Origin: Centroberyx gerrardi
Taxonomy: Eukaryota; Chordata; Actinopteri; Beryciformes; Berycidae
Length of the DNA stretch: 64,000 nucleotides
Direction: 5' to 3'
NCBI RefSeq assembly: GCF_048128805.1
Contig: NC_136020.1
Location: forward strand, 7,771,653-7,835,652
In this document: positions 38,901 through 49,652 of the stretch, in pieces
How the letters are laid out: each line of letters opens with the position of its first letter
Position numbering within the stretch: position 1 is the first letter of the stretch
The notes under the pieces: model-generated
The model's input: the letters and a program-made list of their open reading frames with translations, nothing else
Told to the model about the DNA's origin: nothing
The model's database searches: none
Made by a program: the position numbers and the translations under genes

Positions 38901-41900
38901 TTAAAATGTGCTGTAGCGACAGCCAAGAGTTAGGTCCTGGCTGATAAATCCAATTATCAGTGAAGAGACAGAGATGTCTCTGGCTGTCCAGACTGGCTTC
39001 AGTCAGCTCGGCCTATTTTACCGTCTGCATGACTGCATGACCGCACAGAGCTCTCTGTTCACGGACGCAAGCCACGGATTTCAGCCTCATCTCTTGACGT
39101 CAGCCTCACCTTTTCACGAATTGACATGGAAAAAGTTGTACAGCAGACTGTAGGTGGTTCAGTTAGTTAGTTAGCCTCATCCTTTCATTTCTCCTCTTGC
39201 TTCTTTTGCTGTAATAGATCTGAAAGCTGTCTGGCCCATGAAAAAGAAATACACCTTTGAATATTTGAGAGAAAGTGAGAGTGATTTTAACTGCATAATG
39301 GACAATTTTGCCTTTACCATTGCTGAGCTGTTGCATCAGTTCTTGAGAAATTAGTTGTCGTACATCAAAGACCATTAGATAAGACACAAAAACTGTAAAG
39401 TAAGATACTCTTACTCCTCGGAGACAAATTTTTTTTTCATGAAAATTAAAGAAACTCTTGGGAAGAAATCAAATAAAGTCTTTGAGATTCGGAGTTGGCG
39501 GTATGCATAGAGCCTCTGGGATCAATTTTCCTGTCCTGCCTATCGTGAATAAGATTCCAAGCATGAAAACAGTGAAGGCGTTCATGAATCATTAAAGCTC
39601 TCTCACACCACTGCCTCTTCTCCCTCACCAGGTCTGTCTGGCAGTATGAAGTTTGATGAAGCCAGTGAGGATGAGGAAGATGTGGAGGAAGAACGGACAC
39701 GTTCTCTGTCCCCTAACGCGGACACCACCAGGCCCGCCTCCGCTGCCAGCGGCAAGTTAAATTCAGTACGTGGCCTAATGAATTCACTTGCCAGCACCCT
39801 TCTAACCAATCCGTGTTTAGGTTTTTTGTTGTTTACTGTGGCTACAGTCAATGGAAGGTAATTCAATCTGTGCCAGCACACTCCTCAACTCCCCACTCAT
39901 CACCAAATATTGTGTATATTAACAGTTATCTTACAGATGTATGTGTGTTTATTCTATCAAGGAGCTGGTAACCCCCGGGTCGCCCACAGGGGAGAGCTCT
40001 CTAATCGATGTGGACAACCTGGAGGAGTTTGTGTTGCGTCCCGCTCCACGCGGCGTCACTGTCAAGTGCCGCATCACCCGGGACAAGAAGGGCATGGACC
40101 GCGGCCTCTACCCCACCTACTTCATGCACATGGAGAGAGAGGACGGCAGGAGGGTGAGAGGAGGGGCCATAGGCCTTTAAACTAGAGTTGAAAGGAATTG
40201 TACATGTGAAGTAGTGTGTTTTTTGAGACATATAAAAAAAAAAACAATGGAACGGGGTCCTCAACGTTTTCTTTCGTAATTTGCTTTGCTATAAATTTAA
40301 AGGGAAAATCAGTCAACCCAAATAGTCAGTTTGCCTTTTATGTTTCATCAACAAAAAATATAGCAAAACTGGATAACTGATGTCCAAGGAAACAATGTTA
40401 TGAGGCATTCTGTGGGATTAAGCACTGCATCACCATGACCAACTTTTCTCATTGTTTTATCATGGATTTAGTGGGGCTGGCACACTTCTTTCAAATTGTG
40501 TTTTAAATTGTAGGGACAACCTGTGTTTATATGTAGGCAACCAATTTTAAGCATGTAAGCCACAACATAGTCAGGCCAAAGAATTAATTACCTCTCAGCG
40601 GTGCAACCACAGGCATGATGATGAAATACATTTGTCTCTTTCTCTCTCTCTCTTTCCAGGTATTTCTGCTGGCAGGAAGAAAGAGGAAGAAGAGCAAGAC
40701 GTCCAACTACCTTATTTCAGTGGACGCCACTGATCTGTCGCGAGAGGGAGAGAGCTTCATGGGTAAACTGAGGTAAAAGCACTTTTCCTCTTTGATCCAC
40801 CTGTGCCCACGAAGGAGGACTTCGTGTCAGTCTCAAAATGTCACTGGTGGATAGTATATGTGGCTTACCTTCTAAAAGGTCACACTGACATCTGGCTAAG
40901 TCCTAAGAAAATTGTTTTGAGCCTTCCATGCATCCTGCCACCCCTCTGGGGTCTGAAGCTGGATTAAGGGCGTGTTTACACTTTGGTGCTTTTTTTGTGG
41001 AAAAAAGCTGGAAAATTGTATTCAGTGCTGATAATAAAAAACGGTTCACACAACACACACTTTGTTTCCATAACACCTAGCTGCATTAACTGCCACTATG
41101 AGCAAACAGTACTTATGTATAACTTATGCTGCCCCCGTTGTCTTAATTGTAAAGAAGGTGCCGAGTTGGAAAAAAGCAGAAAAGTGTGAACATGCCACTG
41201 CTGTTGTGTGTTCTAACAGGTCCAACCTGATGGGCACCAAATTCACGGTGTACGACAACGGCACCAACCCCTGCAAAAACCCTGGGACACTGCTGGAAGA
41301 GAGCAACACACGGCAGGAACTGGCCGCCATCTGCTACGTGAGTTAAAGACAGAGACACACACAAGCAATGTGTTTGCTTCATCCCCTGTTCATTCATAAA
41401 ATTGATGTGAAATTGTCGCCGTCTCTGTTCCATTTGGCAGGAAACCAACGTGCTGGGATTCAAAGGTCCCCGGAAGATGACTGTCATCATCCCTGGCATG
41501 AACATGAACTTTGAGAGAGTCCCAGTACGGCCCAACAGTGTGAGTCTGATGTTCCTGGATTCAAGCGGCACTCTCCCTGTGAAAGCATCTGTCCACTCAC
41601 TGTCAAAACAGGGCAGTGTTGATGTTCTATGTTTAGTGTAATTTTATATATTTATTGGCTTTGTGCAGCACGTTGATCAACTTCAGTTGTTGTTAAATGT
41701 GCCTCTTTAATAAATTCAAACTAACTAAATGGCAATTCAACATGACATATATGTGACATATAAGTGTATGTATATGCATATAAATGTGTTTGATATGTAC
41801 TGTAAGTGACTCTGTCTCTATTACAGGAGCAGGAGAGCCTGCTGAGTAAGTGGCAGAACCACTCACTGGACAACCTGATCGAGCTGCACAACAAGGCCCC

Positions 41901-42838
41901 CGTGTGGAACGATGATACACAGTCATATGTGCTGAACTTCCATGGTCGCGTTACTCAAGCCTCGGTCAAGAACTTTCAGATCGTTCACGACAATGACCGT
42001 AAGTCTCTCTCTCTCTCTCTCTCCTTTGTCTGTTCAGCCATGGTGGCTATCGCTGCTCACGCTACCCAGTTCTTCTTCTGTTTATTCCAAACAAATTGCT
42101 ATTGCTGATGCTGGAATCTCTATAACACCTCTCCTCCTGTACGGCAAGCTTTTTATTCCTGGGAAAAACTCTGGGTACGGATTAAATTACTATTGTGTTA
42201 TATCAATCAGTGATAGTGTAGCAAAATGGACATCAGTTGGATAGTGCTGCCCGTCAGTGACGTCATTCCACTTGCCTCTATGTGGGAATGGGTGCAGTCC
42301 ATAGTTTTCATGACATAGTTTTTATATCAAAATACAGTCACAATCACATAAAAGAGAGAACAAAGTAATCTTCTGTATGCTCCAAAAGAGAATAGCCTAT
42401 TAACAAACCAGCATGCTCATAGGCCAAACCTATTTTAATCTTGACTGAACCAAGACAACTCCTTATTCAGTCTGCCACAAGATCCTTCATTAACAGTTTG
42501 AACTCACAGCGCTTCAAATCATTTTGCACTAAGTTCCATGAAGAGGGAGCAGAGTGCATGAAGGTACTTTTTCCTAATATATGTATTCGCTCCATTATTT
42601 ACGCTCTTCCTCTCTATTCCCTATGTTACACATTTCCTCCACTGCTCATGCTTACATTACATTATTGATTAACATGAGTATCTCTCTGTTACCCCCAACT
42701 CCAGCTGACTACATCGTCATGCAGTTTGGCAGAGTGGCAGAAGACATCTTCACCCTGGACTATAACTATCCCATGTGCGCTCTTCAAGCCTTCGCCATTG
42801 GCCTGTCAAGCTTTGACAGCAAGTTGGCCTGCGAGTGA
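19271..42838 (+). CDS. tulp3: Tubby-like protein 3
   Basis: Eleven coding exons: 19271-19290, 28602-28653, 34806-34968, 35536-35748, 39632-39765, 39962-40153, 40660-40772, 41220-41337, 41441-41539, 41827-41998, 42705-42838. Phases close to 469 residues (human 442). TULP3 bridges IFT-A and phosphoinositides to carry membrane receptors into cilia. The N-terminal helix [20 protein letters not shown] with [18 protein letters not shown] is the conserved IFT-A binding/basic region. The tubby domain spans about residues 215-469 and contains the PIP2-binding [53 protein letters not shown] and the signature ending [10 protein letters not shown]. The first exon is a short 20-nt coding exon (MSYYSI); it is the least certain part, but its phase joins exon 2 exactly. 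Intron 1 is 9.3 kb. The order foxm1-rhno1-tulp3 is as in human. Confidence 0.93.
20778..20802. repeat. (TG)n microsatellite
   Basis: About twelve TG units preceded by a short (TA)n, in tulp3 intron 1. Confidence 0.9.
21676..21790 (+). mobile_element. tRNA-derived SINE, short copy
   Basis: TAGCTCAGTGGG (21684-21695) is a good polymerase III A box and GGTTCAGTTCC (21728-21738) a good B box. The tail TTGCTGTGGATGAAAGTGTGC resembles the GGATAAAAGCGTCTGC motif of fish SINEs. I rejected a functional tRNA because the 5' and 3' ends do not form an acceptor stem and the SINE body continues. Confidence 0.7.
25643..25698. repeat. (GT)n microsatellite, long
   Basis: About 28 uninterrupted GT units, one of the longest arrays in the window, in tulp3 intron 1. 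Purity suggests high polymorphism. Confidence 0.95.
26516..26548. repeat. (CA)n microsatellite
   Basis: About sixteen units in tulp3 intron 1. Confidence 0.9.
27369..27392. repeat. (TG)n microsatellite
   Basis: About twelve units in tulp3 intron 1. Confidence 0.9.
27942..27953. promoter_or_regulatory. CTCF-like core in tulp3 intron 1
   Basis: GCCATCTGGTGG is a full match to the CTCF core on this strand. It lies about 650 bp before tulp3 exon 2. Motif evidence only. Confidence 0.3.
29503..29540. repeat. (TG)n microsatellite
   Basis: About nineteen units in tulp3 intron 2. Confidence 0.9.
29895..29938. repeat. (CT)n microsatellite with adjoining C-tract
   Basis: About twenty-two CT units followed by GCGCCCCCCCCCCGCCC. 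The composite polypyrimidine block is about 60 nt on the transcribed strand. Confidence 0.9.
30351..30588. repeat. Tandem duplication, two 119-bp units
   Basis: The first unit starts GTTTCTGATATTTTCAGTAC at 30351 and the second starts GTTTCTGATATTTTCAGTGT at 30470. Both continue through TAACGAC, CATGCGCATGATACAGG and a CTGTCTG-rich end. The copies differ at a handful of positions, so the event is fairly old. Confidence 0.9.
31081..31278. mobile_element. MITE, second CACTGCAAAA-type copy
   Basis: Left end TACACCGTAAAAAATGTCC with CTTAATAAGTCATTTAGTCTT; right end a T-run followed by GCTGTAG. This is a degraded relative of the element at 6909-7152, with the same kind of termini and a similar internal AGTCTT word. 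Confidence 0.5.
35596..35661 (+). repeat. Coding minisatellite in tulp3 exon 4
   Basis: About four 12-bp units (CAGTCCCAACCC type) encode a Gln-Ser-Gln-Pro repeat in the linker between the IFT-A helix and the tubby domain. The reading frame is kept because the unit is a multiple of three. Confidence 0.85.
35749..39631. other. tulp3 intron 4
   Basis: A 3.9 kb intron. It contains a LINE-1-type ORF2 fragment at 38.18-38.64 kb and otherwise unique sequence. A GA-rich block lies at 36150-36260. Confidence 0.6.
38178..38640 (+). mobile_element. LINE-1-clade fragment (ORF2 C-terminus and 3' end)
   Basis: The plus-strand frame from 38178 reads [20 protein letters not shown], then [11 protein letters not shown] and [10 protein letters not shown]. 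This is the conserved region just before the terminal zinc knuckle of fish L1-type ORF2. The cysteine knuckle and everything upstream are missing. An (ATT)n-like stretch follows at 38585-38620. It is a 5'-truncated, dead copy. Confidence 0.65.
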
Positions 42839-45316
42839 ACCACCACCAGTTCAACCATGACTAACTCCCTCACCACCAGCCCCACTTTCCCGTCTCCCCT
42901 CAAATCTCTCCTCACAGGACCACTCGGGATCACTGCACACACACTCACACATTCCCCAACAGTTAAAACACTCCTTTGCAAAGGACTGAACACATTTACA
43001 TTGTTGTACCCGGACATTTGTATGGTCATAGCCACCAGCAAATCTGCCTCGGAGGAAAACCATGTACAGTAGCTGCCGGTGACCCTTGATGTCTTCTCTC
43101 AATATCAGTATCACAGCTCATCGCTGGACTCCGATCACACTGATGACACGAATCGGATATGATACTAAGAGGATACTGGGTAGGGATGTTGGTGCTCCCT
43201 GTTGGAAAAGTAAAATAAACAATCACCCCCTAAAAACTTTATCATCATAGCTCCTTTGTCATAAATGTTTTTTTTACTCTTTCATGCTATTTGAAAGGGG
43301 TTGTTGTTTTAATGTTGGTCTAGCCATTACATATCTGTGTGTGCGCACATGCATACAAACAAAAAGGGAAAAAAGACACAAAGCAAAACAGACCGCTCTC
43401 TTATGTATTTCATCTGTGCTAGAGACAGGCGCTCTTATGGTGCAAAAAGACCCTTTCATCTTATGATTTATAGCCCTAGCCATTATGTTTGACAAGCGGT
43501 GACATATGTACTAAGGATGCCTTTTCTGTTGCTTGTGTTGCCTTCAAATATGATTTCACTCAGTCTTTTTTACCCGTCTTAAATGTGGCCGTCTGGTTTT
43601 ATCTGGCATCCACTTATCGCTGATTTTCAAGTCATATTCATCCAGTAACAGTTTGCCTGTGTGGAAAGTGCATTATTCAGAGAAGTATATGTCTTAATGT
43701 TTTTGTGTTTTAGTGAACAGTGTCATTTTTTATCACGTGATATTGTGATTTTCTTTGTGTCTTACCAAGTTGGATTCTCACAGAAAAGCAAGTGTAAAAG
43801 CGGAGTTGCACAGTGAAATAGAAAAAAGGGATTTATTATATTCTTATATACTGTAAGTTCATGCCTTATTGTTTGATCTCTTCCAGTGGTCTTTAAACAA
43901 AATAAAATACCGACTAAATGTCATTTCAAGACATGGAATTTTAAGATAATGGCTGTTGATATGCCAAACAAAGCCTAATCCGTTCATGGCTACACGTATA
44001 GGCCTGGTTCTAGACTAGGCTTTCTGTAGACATTTCCACAAAGAGGAACTCTGTAGTCTAAGACAAAATTTAATCTTCACTTAATGTACAAAATAGGGAC
44101 ATCTTCCTGATATTCAGTTGCAGCCTCTTTTGCACAATCCACTTCTCAGTTGTCTTAAAGCTTAGAAATCCTCCTCTAACTCATCTGCTTCTCTTTACCT
44201 CCTTTGTGATTGGTATAGATGTAATAAGGGAAATCAATAAGGTATAATGGCTTTTACCTGGATTCACCTCAGTGTGCTTCATGAAGAGTAAGTGTTTAAT
44301 ATTTTGTACATTCAGTGCATGTCTGTGAACCTGGAAACAGAACTGAACATTTCTGTATATTATACAAACGTATCTTGAGGGTCATTGTTGCGACAGAGCC
44401 AATGGGTAAATCATTTAGAGTGGCAGTCCAACCTCGGCCCTTTAAAGAAAAAGGATTTTCAATGGGGCATCCCACTCTTAATGCTGTTCAGGGTTTGACT
44501 TCATGCTATTTGAGCAGGGTGTTTCCCTCGCACAATGGTCTGTCAGACCCCTAGGTCAATTACCATTCTCTTTAACATGCAAATTACAAATACCTGCTTA
44601 TTTTTAAAAGAATTAATCATGTTTCAAATAAAAAAAACAAAACTGTGTGCCAGCATTTTATGGAAGTCATAGTTTGTCATGTAATTTAGAATGATGAAGA
44701 AAGCGTGCAATGTTTTGAAGAGGAAAAAGGTTTATATAAAATATTTTGAAATATCAGATATGCTTTTACTACAAGAGACTTTGGTAAATCACATTCCATT
44801 CTGACATTTTGGAGATATGAATTCAGAAATATGGCTGTTATTTCAATAAATGAAAATATCAATGATCAGACTTGCTTATCACTTTAATATACTGAAAGAT
44901 GAATGTATTCAGTAAACAGTTTATTTTCATAAACATGGCAGATTTCAATTTGATCCAGAACATCTTTGAGAGCAAAACAAATTTAATAATTTCCATCAGT
45001 GTAAACTGTTTGTTCGGTAACCAAAATAAACACATTTTGAAAAACAAAGTGCTCGCCTTCGTAACTTTGAAGATACACTACAACATTTCAACTCCTCTGC
45101 TTACATGTCTTCATTGTTGTGAAGTAACTGCACATAATCTATATATTTTATATTTAGCTAAGCTGAGGACAGTAACTAAGCTAACATTTGTCTGGCCTGG
45201 GAGAACAGCTGCAACTTCAAGTGATTTAATAACAGTTCTGGCCATCTTACATTTGGACAACTTCAAGATCTATCTGAACAATAAACATCAACAACCAACT
45301 AACGGCATCCTCTTTT
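42839..45316. other. Convergent 3' region of tulp3 and the TIPARP-like gene
   Basis: tulp3 3' UTR lies on the left. Candidate AATAAA signals are at 43214-43219, 43901-43906 and 44626-44631. On the right is the 3' UTR of the minus-strand TIPARP-like gene, with AATAAA as TTTATT at 44920-44925, about 390 bp past its stop. I see no additional gene; the long open frame near 44.9-45.4 kb is antisense to that UTR. Confidence 0.55.
44920..44925 (-). terminator. Candidate poly(A) signal, TIPARP-like gene
   Basis: AATAAA on the minus strand, about 390 bp after the stop codon at 45317-45319. No competing canonical hexamer is obvious closer to the stop. Confidence 0.4.
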
Positions 45317-48300
45317 TCACGCTGCCATATCAATCACTTTGGGCATCTCTCTGTACTTGATGAGGTAGTATGGGTAGCACTGACAGCTATCAAAAACTAC
45401 AAACATGGAGGGATTCTCCAAGCTGTCGACGCAGGTGTCGTAGAGACAGTACTTCTTATACTTGGTGAGGGGCGGGGGGCGACGGTACCCGTTCCTTCCC
45501 ATGCACACCTTCCCCACCAGCACCTTGGCCAGGAACATGTGGTGAACCTCATCCACCCCTATCTTGGCTGAATAGGAGTTGGAGAAGGAGGCGACGCAGG
45601 CGAAGTAGGAGCCGTGACCGTAGGACACGCCGTTGACTCCGGCCATCCGCGGGTCGAAGTTGTTGTGGCAGATGTCGTTCACGGCGTCCGCGTTCGTGCC
45701 GTGGAACAGATGCCTCTCCAGAGGCTCCTTCCTCTTGGTGGGGCGCTTCAGCATGTGGGACTTGTATCTGCAATGGAAATGTATTTGTGCTGCAAGTTCA
45801 AGCGTTTTGATGTAACACATATCTATTGTGCAAGTATCATGCCAACACAAACGTATGCATGAATATGCTACTAGTAGTAGCATATTCGTATTAGTAGTAG
45901 TAGTGGTAGTAGTAATATTAGTGTCCCCATGGTTTAAATGCTATTTCAGAGGATTTTCCACCTTGCATGAAAATTGTCAAATTTTAAGATGTTGAATATT
46001 GGCACAAGATATCGGCTATCGGCAGTTTAAATCTAAAATTTCTATTAGCATCAGACATTAAAAACCCATTATCAGTTGAACCCTAATTACTTAATTCACT
46101 GGCCTACAATTTTAGAACATAACTTTAACTTTAGTCTCTTCTATAACAGAGTAAGCAAGCGTTAAGTACAAAGAATGACTTCCCAGTCATTCCACTAATA
46201 CCTCTCCATCCATGTTAACACACACAGGAAAAGACACAAACAGCAGCCGCACCTTTGGAACTTGTCCCAGTGGAGGAGGTTCTGGATTTGCTGGATGCCG
46301 ATGATCTCCACCTTGGTCTCGGGCAGGCTCTCGTGGAACAGGTTGTGGACCTTCAGGTAGGCCTGCGTGCCTACCGGGACGTCCACCAGGCTGTACTCCT
46401 GCTCTGAGACCAGGCTCCACACCGGGGGGTACCAGCAGCTGAACTCCTCCAGAGGGTCCACGCTGAAGTTGGCCGCAGGAGGCTCACCGAGGGGCTGGGC
46501 GGGCCCACTCTGGATTCCTGTCCTGGGTGTGGGGGGTTAGAGGAGGAAGAGGAAGGGAAAGACCAAAGAAAGGGTTAGAATGCCCTATTAACTTGGCAAT
46601 AAGGAGATATGGGACCATTCCAAAGGCAACATCTCACCAACTGACATCTGAAATGCATCTGAAACCCATAGACAAGTTAGAGCAGGTGATGAGTGTGCAT
46701 GTTTGTATTTGGGTTCAACCGATAGTGATATTTTTCTAATTGAAGCTACTAATACCCAATACCCATATTTTCTGGTAATATTCAACATTTTATTTAGCCA
46801 TTTTCATGCAAAAAAAAAAGTGTTCAGTGTTTCTAGGGCCAAATGATTGTGGCTGAAATGATAATCCCGATTATTTTGCTAGATATTGTGATCACAGTTT
46901 TTAATCACATTATTATTAGTCCTGATGACTTTTAGGATCTTATATCACCATCTTGACTATTTTCAACAACAGCTGTGATACACGGTTATACATGATTAAC
47001 TATGCAGTGCTGCAAGTGTTTACCCAGAATTTTATTCTTGGCAGCATGGAAACATCTGACAAAGTATTATGGAACACTAAAACCCTCCATTGAAATCCTG
47101 GAAAAAAAAAACTAAAATAAAAACAACAATGATTATAATAATAGCATACTCATGCATATTTGTGAGAGATATGTTACATTAGAATCTTTCCAGGTCAATG
47201 GCTTCCCATACAAAACTAGTGAAATACTGACCAATTTTACAATAAAGATGTAATCAAACTGCATTGTATCCATTATATTTAAAGTGTGTCGTCTGATTTT
47301 TAATAACAGGACAATATTGGCCCGATATCAAACCAATGTATCGGTCGAACCCTAGTATGTATGTGAGTAACGCAGAGAGAGAGAAAAGAGGCAGGACACT
47401 TACTTCAGATATGGCTCCATGGAAGGAAGGGAGCGGTAGGCGGGCCTGCGGCGAATTTCTCTCTGGTATCCTGAGGCAACGTTGGTCTGGGTCATACTGG
47501 TGAAGTCCACCATGTACTCCTGTGTACCGATGTAGAAGGAACACTCCGGCTCCATGTTGTCCATCTTCTCCAGCAGCGACTTGGACACGTCCTTTGAAAA
47601 GACATATCAACATCAATGTGCAAGAAGCACGTTTTTTTAATGGGAATCGGTCACTGAAAAATGCACTCAATGGCGGAATCCAACTAAAATTCAAAATGAG
47701 AATGGGAACTAGAGCAAGAGAGGGCTGTGGAGAGTAGAGATAGATAAGAGGGAGACGAAGAGACAGTGAGGAGGGAAAAGGAGAGAGAGACAAAAAGGCT
47801 GTGAAAGCAAGAGAGGAGGGAGAAGTAGAGGCCTTTACCTCCTTGTACTCTTGCCAGTTGAAGCTGTCCCACCAGTAGATTTGCCACTTGCTGGGGAAGT
47901 AAGGGTTCTCGGCTGGGTCGTCAGTGTTAGACAGTCGTCTAATCCCGTCATAATTGGAGGGGTTGTCCAACTCCATCGATTCAAAATTCAGGCTGTAGCA
48001 GTTGTTTCTAAAAGGAAGGTAGGACACAGCAGCTTTGCGGGATTATGGGTCAAATCCAGTGACTTTTATTTGTTTTGGTCTGAAGGAGAGCTCCCACATT
48101 TACCATCATCAATACAAACTAAATCCTGACCTGGACGTTCAATTGCCATACACACACGTAGTAAATCCAGAGTATTTGATTATATTTTCATTTTGGTTAT
48201 CTAAACACCACACATCACTGTTGGTGTTTTATTTTCTCTTATTTTATATTTCATATATGTGTTAAATGGGTTCTATGACACATGGGCCCTTGAAATTAAA

Positions 48301-49642
48301 TTGAAACATGAGCATCGATGAGATAGCAGCCATTCTTTTCTTCGTTCTTGAAAAATATACTTTTTGCAGATGTGCGATTGTCAACAGAGAACGTCATCTA
48401 ATAACAACACAAGCTCAAATTAGTGCTGAAACGATTAGTTGATTAATCTATTATAATTTTTATAATTGATTACTCCTTTTAGTCATTTATCAAGTAAAAA
48501 TACCAAACATTTGCTTTACAAATGCTACAATTTGCATGCTTTTCTCCATTTCATATCATTATAAAATGAATACTTCGGACTACATAAGCACTTTTAAGGC
48601 ATCATTTTGGGCTCTGGTAACTTGTGATGGCCATTTGTCATTGTTTTTAACATTTTATAGACTAAATGATTAATCGAAAAAATAATCGATAGATTAATCG
48701 ATAATTAAATGGTTAGTTGCAGCCCTAGCTGACATCACAAATAAGCCTCCGGTCCTGCCCTCTTACTCACCCATCCTTGATGTCAATCACCTCCTTGTTG
48801 ACATCGCAGTAGATCCTCTCCAGCAGGAGCTGGGAGGGAGGGGGGAAGTCGACCCACTGGTGGGTGGACACACACCACAGCTGCCAGTGGAAGGGGTAGG
48901 GGGTGTGGTGCATCTTACACTTCGCCCCTGCACAACACCGATTGAAGAGGAAATTGTCACAGATCTGGATGTTGCAGGAGCTCTTGGTGTGGAAGGGCCG
49001 GGAGACAGGTGCTTTGGGCGGGGCCGGCAGCTTGGTGGGGGTGCCTGTCGGGGTCTGGGTGACGGACAGGACCCCTTTCTTGGCAGGGGTGCTGGGCTGG
49101 GGCGCAGGCTGGGGCTGGGTGATGATGAGAGGCACTGGGACGATGAGCGAGGTGGACATCACCGGGCTTGGGGCTACCTTCTGTAGCTGACTAGGAAGGC
49201 TGGGGCTGGGCAGCGGCTGGGGGGCGTTTTGGGAGAAGGTGAGGAGGACCCTGGAGGCATTCTGGGAGGTGTCATCTTGCCGAGCTATGGGCTGGATGAC
49301 CATTTGAGGCTGGAGGATGCTGGGAGGAGGAGCTGAAGTCTGTGCCAGGTTGGAAGCGCTTTCACTCTTGCTGGGACTTGCAGTCTTACCTGGCTTAGAG
49401 GGCACAGGGGTCAAGTGAACATTGATGCCGTATGGGTTGACAGCCCAGGAGATGTCGACCTGCTGGGATCTCATGGCATCCCACACTGGGAGGCTGGTGT
49501 TGGCGTCAGCAGGGATTTCCAGGAGGAGGAGAGAAGGGCTCGGGAAGGTGACCTCGGACGACATGGACGGGGGCTCAGGATCTGAAACTGCTGCTGCTGC
49601 CTTCTTTCTCTTCCTCCATTTGCTGGAAGAAAGGTCAGTCAT
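45317..49642 (-). CDS. tiparp-like: TIPARP-like mono-ADP-ribosyltransferase (PARP7 type)
   Basis: Five coding exons on the minus strand: 49642-48771 (exon begins 49652), 48007-47839, 47591-47404, 46522-46253, 45767-45317. They give 649 residues. Residues 1-225 are Pro/Ser/Thr-rich with a KWRKRKK basic patch. A CX7CX5CX3H zinc finger lies at about 228-246 (CDNFLFNRC..CKMHH) and is followed by HWQLW, as in TIPARP. Two WWE-like regions follow at about 250-410 (KWQIYWWDSFNWQEY). The C-terminal PARP domain has RHLFHGT, GHGSYFA and FVVFD, giving an H-Y-V triad in place of the H-Y-E of polymerising PARPs. That predicts mono-ADP-ribosylation. TIPARP modifies AHR and other targets in nucleus and cytosol. 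The start ATG sits 11 nt inside an exon after a CTGTAG acceptor, so a non-coding first exon lies upstream. The N-terminal half does not resemble mammalian TIPARP; it may be a fish-specific paralog. Confidence 0.88.
45950..46088 (-). mobile_element. hAT-like MITE, copy D (left part)
   Basis: On the minus strand it reads AGGGTTCAACTGATAATGGG, then CCAATATTCAACATCTTAAA and ATTTTCATGCAAG, matching the left end of copy B. It lies in the last intron of the TIPARP-like gene. Confidence 0.55.
46709..47354 (+). mobile_element. hAT-type MITE, copy B (most complete)
   Basis: The left terminus TTGGGTTCAACCGATA and the reverse complement of the right terminus, TAGGGTTCGACCGATA, pair at 14 of 16 positions. 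Flanks GTTTGTAT (46701-46708) and GTATGTAT (47355-47362) look like an 8-bp target-site duplication with one mismatch, as for the hAT superfamily. Without a nested 181-bp insertion and its duplicated site, the element is about 457 bp. It has no coding capacity. Confidence 0.75.
46834..47014. mobile_element. Nested 181-bp insertion inside MITE copy B
   Basis: The block is flanked by AGTGTTTC (46826-46833) and AGTGTTTA (47015-47022), an imperfect 8-bp duplication. The related copy A is uninterrupted there (CAGTGTTTCCCCCAG). The insert starts TAGGGCCAAATGATTGTGG and contains GATATTGTGATCACAG, reminiscent of another short fish hAT family. Confidence 0.65.
48421..48727. mobile_element. hAT-type MITE with long imperfect TIRs
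   Basis: The left end TAGTGCTGAAACGATTAGTT and the reverse complement of the right end, TAGGGCTGCAACTAACCATT, pair imperfectly. Both lead into GATTAATC words. Flanks GCTCAAAT (48413-48420) and GCTGACAT (48728-48735) match at 6 of 8 positions, a decayed target-site duplication. It lies in intron 1 of the TIPARP-like gene, 43 nt from the donor. Confidence 0.75.
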
Positions 49643-49652
49643 CTTGGGAATC

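Noticed and set aside
44899-45360. A 153-residue plus-strand open frame
   Set aside because: It is antisense to the 3' UTR and last exon of the TIPARP-like gene, with AT-rich composition and no family resemblance.
47254-48027. A 257-residue minus-strand open frame as its own gene
   Set aside because: It joins one real exon of the TIPARP-like gene to intron sequence and to out-of-frame exon sequence; the spliced model explains it.
48860-49190. Plus-strand open frames of about 100 residues
   Set aside because: They are mirror images of the Pro-rich N-terminal exon of the TIPARP-like gene.
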